Made by a program: the position numbers and the translations under genes. Positions 57,488 to 64,000 of a DNA stretch of 64,000 nucleotides are shown piece by piece. Numbering within the stretch: position 1 is the stretch's first letter; the number at the start of each line of letters is the position of its first letter. The DNA comes from Prunella strophiata (taxonomy: Eukaryota; Chordata; Aves; Passeriformes; Prunellidae). The notes beneath the pieces were generated by a model that was given only the letters and a program-made list of their open reading frames with translations, did no database searches and was not told the DNA's origin. Location: NCBI GenBank assembly GCA_036583965.1, contig JAZBQD010000030.1, positions 112,745,889 to 112,809,888 of the forward strand, given 5' to 3'.

Positions 57488-60400
57488 CTTTCTGACTTCT
57501 CCTGGCACCTCCCTGTGAGTGGGAATTGGCTCCCTCAGCAGATCCTGAGATTCCAAGCTCCCCTCCAAGACCAGAAACATTCCAAGCACCTCATACTTCC
57601 CACACTGAGCTCAGCAAGTGCCAAAAAACAAACTTAAATCTGTATCCATGCCTACATTCCCTGCACACCTGTCAGCTCACCTGGCTGCATTCACATCCCA
57701 CAGCAGGACTGTTCATCCTCCTCCATTTACTGGGACATTTATAACACCTTTGGTAATGCTGCAAGAGATTTTCTACCAAACTGGAGCAGGGATGGAAATT
57801 CTCTTCTGCTCTGCTTTGCAGGGCATTGTGTTTTCATTCAAAATGCACTTTTTACCCCTTAGAAATCTTTTCCTCAATAAATCAGTGCCGTTCTGGCTGA
57901 TTTGTTCATGGGGGGAGACAGAGGGGAGGGAAGTTGGCCACCTTGATTTAATTTCCTCTCTGAAGTGCAGCATATTTTGATTAAGGGAGCCATGAGGAGA
58001 CATTCTCTATAGGGACTCAATATTTGAAATTTAATTTCCTTCTCACTGAGCTGGATGTTGTTGTTGTTGGAACCAAGAGACAGAGCAGCTGACCAAGTGA
58101 TGAAAGGACCCACCAGAAGGTGCTGGGAATGCAGTTTTCATTTGAAAATTCCTGCTAACCTGTCATGGCCTTTGTGACAAAGAGTTGCAGAATTTATTAC
58201 GCAGTAATCTTTAATTAAAACACATGAAGTCTATTTTTAAATGCCTAAGACAAGCTACCTGTGCAGAGTAAATTGTGCAGCACTGCAGGAATGTGAAAAT
58301 TCCACATCTGGGGGTTTAAATTTCATTTGTTGTTACAAAGCAGACTTTTGGAGCCACAGTTGCTCCTAATTGAAAATAGGGAATTATTTTGACCATGCAA
58401 TGGACACACACAAGCCTCTTTTATTTTGATTTAACCCACCAAGCTAAATTTTCCTTCTTTCCCTCCCTCTCTGGCAGCTGTAACTTAATGAAGTTAATTA
58501 GTAATTAGTGAGTTATGCTTGACAATGACATATAGTGGGAGCTTTCATGTCCAGATTCTGGAAGGAATTTGCACAGTTAGTGGAATAGAAGTTTGTTCTT
58601 TTAAGATTTAATCAAATAAACAATGTAAGATGTGTAAAATTTTTAATTCATTGAAATCACTTTTACACTTCAGTGTCAGGGCCAGAGTGTAGTTATAAAT
58701 CTTGTTGAATTCCATTTGTCTTAATAGGATTTAAGGAAAACAAAAATATCTTTCCATAACTTAACAGGAAGTTTGATATCAACATTATAATAAAGTTTCC
58801 TCAATTTTGCCGAAAATTTCAAGGTTTGAAAAAGCAGAGGAAAAAAGCATTACAAATTGTAAAAATGTGCAAGTAGAAAAGGAGGTATATTGAGTCAAGA
58901 ATATAAAGCTTGGTTATTTAAATAACTGAATGACAGAGATTTGTGTGGATACTCATCTTTTTAACACCTAAACAAATCAGTTAATTAATATAAAGGATGG
59001 AAAACACTGAGCTTTGCCACATTTCCCAACAATGATTCTGTGATTTTATGACATCTTCCCTTTGGCTGGTTGTACATGAAGGAATTAATTGTTTTTTCCA
59101 TTTCCCCTTTCTTCTAGCAGGGAAACTAAATGTAAAGGCAATCCTTGAACAGATTTCCCCTTAAGGCACATAAAATAAAAACAATACTCAGGACAGATCT
59201 TAAAGTACATCCACAACTTCTATGCTTATGGGTTTTTTTTTTTTTTCTGGTTATGTGCATAGTAAAGGCACATATTGGACAATTGACTGTTCAATATTCT
59301 CTTTCATATTGCAAGGAAATGCAGCAAACAGACATAATCCAAGCAGTAATTCACATTAATGGTTGGCAGATGAATTGTGAATTACCACGGGCTGCAAATG
59401 GATGAATAATCAAAGACAAGCAATAAGCAAGCATAAAGCTTCTCATAATATACTTTGTTCATTATCCTGAAGATCCCTCAGTTGTGTTAATAATTCAGGG
59501 GATTTTCCTAATAAATGAAACATAGTAAATTTGGTAGCAAATCCCACAGTCCAAATAATAAGACTTCACTACAATTCCTCACTCAGTATATTTTTCAAAA
59601 CTGCCAGATTCTTGCTGAGCATCATAAAATGCTCAAAGAACAAGGCAGCTTCACTTGCATTTTAAAAACTTTGCTCCTTTTTTTCCCTAAAAAAACCCCA
59701 GAATTGCTCCAAATCATCTCAAGAATAACATTGTCCTCTCAAACCTGAATAGGTGAGCCCAGAGGGCAAACCTGGGAATTGTAAAAAAGCTTTTACAATT
59801 TAAAAAAATAAAGCCCTGCCTAATATGGCCAGGTCAGTCTATCATGCTACTGATTTTTTAAGGGTTAGAATTTGGGGTTTTTTTAATCACACACTGGAAA
59901 ATCCTTGGTTTCTCTCAGAGGTTTTAATGTTTCCCCACTGCACAGAATTAAAGTTCTTTCTCTTACTTTCTTAAGCAATAATTTTTTAATTTTTCCACCT
60001 TTCACATCAGAAGCATCATGCTCTGCCTCTTGCTACTCTGACCTGCCTTTATTAAAACCAGATTTCAAGATTTTAAAGATTTCAGCTGGCTCTTTGGAGC
60101 ACACTGGGTGTGAGTGCACATTCATAAAACAGGGTTTCCACCTCTGGTCACAAAGATTAATTTTTAAGAAAAGGGTTGTTCCAGATTTTCAATCTAAGTC
60201 TTAAGGCAAAAAAAAACCAATTGCATCTCAGCATTTTTCCACAGTGACCAAGTGCTGAAAATGTCTATGTGCCAACGTTCATTCTAAAGATTATACAATA
60301 AAAATGGGAAACTCTCTGATGGGTCCAAGTTTTTATCTTGTTAAGCAGGTATTTTAGTAAGAGAGCTAAGATATTTTATTAAGAGAACAAAGTAGTTCTA

Positions 60401-60640
60401 CAGGACCACAAATTCACCCAACTTGTTTAGATAATTTAATTTCCAGTCCTTTCTATTGCTGTGTTATTCCTTGTCCTTAACATCTAAAAGAGGACATAAG
60501 CATGTTTTAGTCATTGTAAGGCTTGAGGTTCTGGAAGGAACTTTTGGGATTTTATTTTGCTTTTTAAGGACTTTTAGGAAACCTGAGTTGCCTTTTTTCG
60601 TTCAGAGGAATTAGCAGTGGGTGTGATGTGGAAGAGTTCA
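57488..60640. other. Unique AT-rich sequence, possible conserved non-coding DNA
   Basis: About 3.15 kb with no recognised gene or transposon. At 58484-58512 the run 'gaagttaattagtaattagt' holds two TAATTA-type homeodomain sites in a repeat-free AT-rich stretch, so an enhancer is possible but unproven. Confidence 0.4.
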
Positions 60641-60757
60641 GAAGTTTTGTGGTTGTGGCACTGGGGGATGGGGTTTAGGGGGAGCACAATGGTCCTGGGT
60701 TAACAGGACTTGATGTCCTTAGAGGCTTTTTCCAACCTGAATAAATCCATGAGAATG
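60641..60757 (+). mobile_element. CR1 LINE 3' end, short and diverged
   Basis: 'acaggacttgatgtccttag', 'aggctttttccaacctgaat' and 'aaatccatgagaa' correspond to the last ~60 bases of CR1 and its tail. The preceding 'gtggcactgggggatggggt' fits the region just upstream. Confidence 0.75.
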
Positions 60758-60940
60758 TAGATCATGCAGATAGGGGAGGTGAAAATGTGTGACATCTGTT
60801 ATCTCTGGCCTTAAAAACAGCAAAAAAACCCAGCTGGGCAGTGCATCCTGAGCTTCCACTTTGGGAATGTTGGATTGAGAGACCCAGCAAAGCACCTCAA
60901 TGTCAGACAATGCCCTTTTCTGACCCAGACAACTGGGAGG

Positions 60941-61363
60941 TGTTTGAAAAACTTTTATTCCATTTTCAGTCTCATGAGAAGGGTGAGACAATACAGATGT
61001 TAAAATTCACACCATCACAATCAGAAGCCAATTATTCCCTAATTACAGTATATTATAATTGTTTCTTGGCCTATCAGCTTTAGCCACACCATGCTGTAAA
61101 TGCCTTAAAGCCAATTATCTGAAATTACCCCTCATGGGTCCTACCATGCATCTTTCACAGTTCTGTTCCTCCAAAGTATCCACTCTTATTTGCAAGGCCA
61201 TCCTCTGAAACTTGTTTCCAGCTCCATTTCTCTCCCAGCAATGTCTGTCCCATCCCATGGCATTTCTGAGTCAGCATTTCTCATCTCCAGGTTTGCACAC
61301 AGATGCACACTGGGTGAGCCTTCTGCCAGGCTTTGAGAATTCCCTACAAATCCATTGCCCACA
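60941..61363 (-). mobile_element. ERV 3' LTR, relative of the 18.9-kb LTR
   Basis: On the minus strand the LTR begins TGTGGGCAATGG (61363), immediately after a purine-rich tract (aagagagaggaggaaa, 61364-61380). It ends TTTTTCAAACA (60941). At 423 bases it corresponds to the 18937-19714 LTR once the nested insertion there is removed. Shared words include 'gagaagggtgagacaatac' and 'tttgagaattccctacaaat'. A 5' partner LTR is not visible in the window. Confidence 0.65.
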
Positions 61364-61415
61364 TTTCCTCCTCTCTCTTGGACAGAAAAAACTTCTTTGA
61401 TGATTTTGTTTTTAT
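61364..61415 (-). mobile_element. ERV internal remnant with presumed polypurine tract
   Basis: It holds the minus-strand purine tract at 61364-61380 followed upstream by sequence resembling 19715-19780 near the related LTR ('ttctgtccaagagagagg' against 'ttccattcaagagagagg'). How far the internal sequence extends above 61415 is unclear. No intact viral frame is present. Confidence 0.45.
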
Positions 61416-62769
61416 TTGTTGTGTACAGTGTAAGTATACAAGGTACTATTACTAACATTGTTATGATAATAATTAATGTATTATTACATTACAAATACAA
61501 ATACATTTCCTCTACAAATAATTTTTTCTCTCTACAAACCCATTTCCCACACCTCAACCTGCTGCATAAACTCTGGGCCACCAGTTCTGATCACCAAGCC
61601 AAGGAAACTTTGCTTTGAGTGGAAGTTCTTTGCAGCAAGATCTCAACTCCTGCCTGCACATCTTGACTTTGCCAGTCTCTCCATGTCAGCAAAGATCCCA
61701 TATAATTATGAGCTCAAGCAATTTCTTCCCTGCCTAAAAATACTCTGATATTCCTACCTTCTGGGGGAAAAAAATAGTTCTGCTGGAAGCTTGCACTGTG
61801 AAACTGTGATTTTAATTAGCTCTCCAAAGTTTTGAACTGAATAAATTATTGTTATCCACAGGAAACATTTAACATATATTTCTGTTTACTAGATAATGAA
61901 TTTAATCCCCTTCACTCACTCTCTCCCCCTCTTTTACCTTCCCCAAACTTGAAGGCTGTACAAACTGCTGTGAGAATACTTCTTGCCTGAGAGAACAGCC
62001 AAGAAATTCTCCAGAACAATCCCTGTGCCTGAGACAACTCACTGAAAGCTTTCAGTGAAGCAGGAGAAATGGCAAACAACAATTTTCAATATGCATGAGG
62101 CACTAAACAGCAGGCAGTGAACGGTGTAGGTGGGTTTAGACAGGAAAGGGCTGCAGCATCACTCATCTCCTCCTCAGGTAGACATTTAAAGTAGATTTAA
62201 ACCAGTAGAATCCCTCCCAGGAAAGCTGCAGCTGTCTGCACTGACTCCACAGAGTCCCAGGTGAGTTGTACAGCTGCTGGTGTCTGCTTGGGATCTGTCT
62301 GAAGTTAAGTGAGGGAAATCCCACCCCGAGGGCTTACATGGCTGTTGGATGAAATAATTGCACCAACCTCCCTCAGAAGAATTTGCAAAGCCAAAGAAAG
62401 GATTGTCACTCTAAGGGATGCAAGTCCTTGGAAAAGCTCCAGGATTCATCCATTTAAATTATCAGGATCCAAAGTCTGCTGTGAAATCACAGCTCCTCTC
62501 AGACCTGTTGTTAGTGGCTGGAGGTTCCCTGTTCCTTCATAAGTGCCCCTTGCAAGCCCTGCCCCCATCTCTCTGCAAAAGATATTTGTTTTCCCGATAG
62601 TTTCTTCTCCTTTTTCCCTTCTGACAAGGTGCTCCCTTCCTCTCCAAATGATCCATTTTTCCACCACCCTGATTCATTCAGCTGCTGCTTACCAAGTTTT
62701 CTGTCTCTGCTGACCCTCCAGCTTTTTCCTCTCATATTTCCATAATATGTTTTGGAGCACAAGCCCTGT
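61416..62769. other. Unique sequence, no gene seen
   Basis: About 1.35 kb without a recognised gene or transposon, apart from a possible continuation of ERV sequence at its start. Confidence 0.45.
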
Positions 62770-63178
62770 GAGGAACATTTGAGGGAGCTGGGGTTGTTTA
62801 GCCTGGAGAAGAGGAGGCTCAGAGGTGCCCTTATTGCTCTCTACAACTTCCTGAAGGGAGGTTGTGCACAGGTGGGGTCAGTCTCTCCCACCAGGCAGCA
62901 GCTGACAAGCAGAGGACACAGTCTCAAGCTACAGCAGGGAAGGTGGAGGTTGGATATTAAGAAAACATTTTTCACTGAAAGAATAATAAAGAACTGGAAT
63001 GCTCTTCCCAGAGAGGTGGTAGAATCACCATCTCTGGATGTGTTTAAAAAAAGGCTGGACATGGCACTTGGTGCTATAGTCTGGATTCTGAGGTGAGGTG
63101 TTAGGACATGGGTTGGACTCGATGATCTTGGAGGTCTCTTCCAACCTCATCATTCTGTGATTCTGTCATTCTGTTGAC
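62770..63178 (+). mobile_element. CR1 LINE 3' end, well preserved
   Basis: A textbook CR1 3' region: gagggagctggggttgttta, gcctggagaagaggaggctc, ctacaacttcctgaagggag, acagtctcaagctacagcag and ggttggactcgatgatcttg. It finishes with the octamer tail attctgtgattctgtcattctg. It is the least decayed CR1 of the classical type in the window. Confidence 0.95.
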
Positions 63179-63450
63179 TTCAAAGACATTTGGATCATTT
63201 GGAGCTGCAGGTTATAAGAAGACCTCTGAATGCTTTGAAGCTTTCTGGATTTCCAACTTCTCTGGCACCAGACCACACCTTGCAGCTTCTGAAACTCAAA
63301 CCTGGTGCCAGGTCAGCTGCTCTCTGTGAGGGTCTGTGCTGAGCGACTCCTGCCCAAGTACAGCTGGACTGAAAACTTCCAAAATGCCAGAGTGTAACCA
63401 CAGAGCTGAGAAATCTCCTTCACAAGACACCTGGTACCCAACACCTCCAT
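63179..63450. other. Unique spacer
   Basis: About 270 bases between two CR1 elements. Nothing recognised. Confidence 0.5.
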
Positions 63451-64000
63451 GGGATCACAGAATGATTCAGGTTGGAAAAGAGCTCCAAGGTCACAGAGTC
63501 CCAGCTGTGCCCCGTGCCCACCTTGTCCCCAGCCCAGAGCACTCAGTGCCACCTGCAGGGCACACCTGCAGGGATGGGCACTGCAAAGCTCCCTGGGCAG
63601 CCCCTGCCAAGGCCTGAGCAGCCTTTCCATGGGCAAATTCCTGCTGCTGGCCAAGCTGAGCCTGCCCTGGCCCAGCCTGAGGCCGTTCCCTCTGCTCCTG
63701 TCCCTGTTCCCTGGAGCAGAGCCCGACCCCCCCGGCTGTGCCCTCCTGGCAGGGACTTGTGCAGAGCCACAAGGGCCCCCTGAGCCTCCTTTGCTCCAGG
63801 CTCAGCCCCTGCCCAGCTCCTCAGGAATTCTCCATTCCCTTCCCAGCTCCCTCAGGGATTCTCCATTCCCTTCCCAGCTCCCTCAGGAATTCTCCATTCC
63901 CTTCCCAGCTCCTCAGGGATTCTCCATTCCCTTCCCAGCTCCTCAGGAATTCTCCATTCCCTTCCCAGCTCCTCAGGAATTCTCCATTCCCTTCCCAGCT
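63451..64000 (-). mobile_element. CR1 LINE with internal minisatellite, cut by the window end
   Basis: The plus strand begins with the reverse-complement tail and 3' end: gatcacagaatgattcaggt, tggaaaagagctccaaggtc and ccaccttgtccccagcccag. It repeats the body seen at 15850-16160 (gcctgccctggcccagcctg, gacttgtgcagagccacaag). From about 63810 it is in the 31-bp array, with at least six units, and runs off the window. Confidence 0.92.
63810..64000 (-). repeat. 31-bp minisatellite inside CR1, at least 6 units
   Basis: Units of 'cagg(g/a)attctccattcccttcccagctcc' type, as at 16161, 24685 and 25012, continue to the last base of the window. The total length is unknown. Confidence 0.93.

Noticed and set aside
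1..64000. tRNA, rRNA, snRNA or intact retroviral gag-pol-env genes
   Set aside because: I looked for cloverleaf-type boxes and for retroviral protein motifs and saw none. ERV content is limited to LTRs and short adjoining remnants.

Overview
This looks like non-coding avian nuclear DNA, most likely from a neoavian bird and possibly a songbird. The main evidence is about twenty CR1 LINE fragments that share the bird-type 3' end: a 'ggttggaagggac / gatgatctttaaggtcccttccaaccc' motif followed by decayed ATTCTGTG-type octamer tails. There are also several endogenous-retrovirus (ERV) LTRs of kinds common in bird genomes. I find no gene I can name, no tRNA or rRNA, and no bacterial features. Nearly all open reading frames are chance frames through CR1, LTR or minisatellite sequence. 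One possible exon is noted, a small minus-strand exon coding a membrane helix at 13435-13515, with low confidence. The window probably lies in a large intron or an intergenic region.

Layout. 0-15 kb: unique AT-rich DNA with short CR1 3' ends on both strands and one tandem-repeat-bearing CR1 (12.5-13.0 kb). 15.8-26 kb: a dense repeat cluster. It holds three CR1 pieces with the same internal ~31-bp minisatellite, a plus-strand LTR (18.0 kb), a minus-strand LTR with adjoining ERV sequence split by a second LTR (18.9-19.7 kb), a 1,247-bp LTR swollen by fifteen 32-bp units (22.55-23.8 kb), and an old ERVL-like LTR (25.4-25.9 kb). 26-32 kb: mostly unique DNA with a pentanucleotide array. 32-38 kb: an LTR inside a CR1, a 740-bp minisatellite of 16-bp units, and a CR1 with a ~620-bp G-rich/C-rich array. 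38-50 kb: three close copies of one LTR family, two with exact 6-bp target-site duplications and one of them inserted in a CR1. 50-58 kb: a local tandem duplication, a possible LTR, a CR1, and a ~1.64-kb minisatellite of ~50-bp units. 58-64 kb: AT-rich unique DNA, another copy of the 18.9-kb LTR family, and two CR1 elements.

No genes act together here. What links the window is the history of its transposable elements: nested insertions that can be ordered in time, solo LTRs with recognisable duplications, and the repeated growth of minisatellites inside CR1 and LTR copies. Family assignments come from remembered motifs and from comparing copies within the window; no database search was run.
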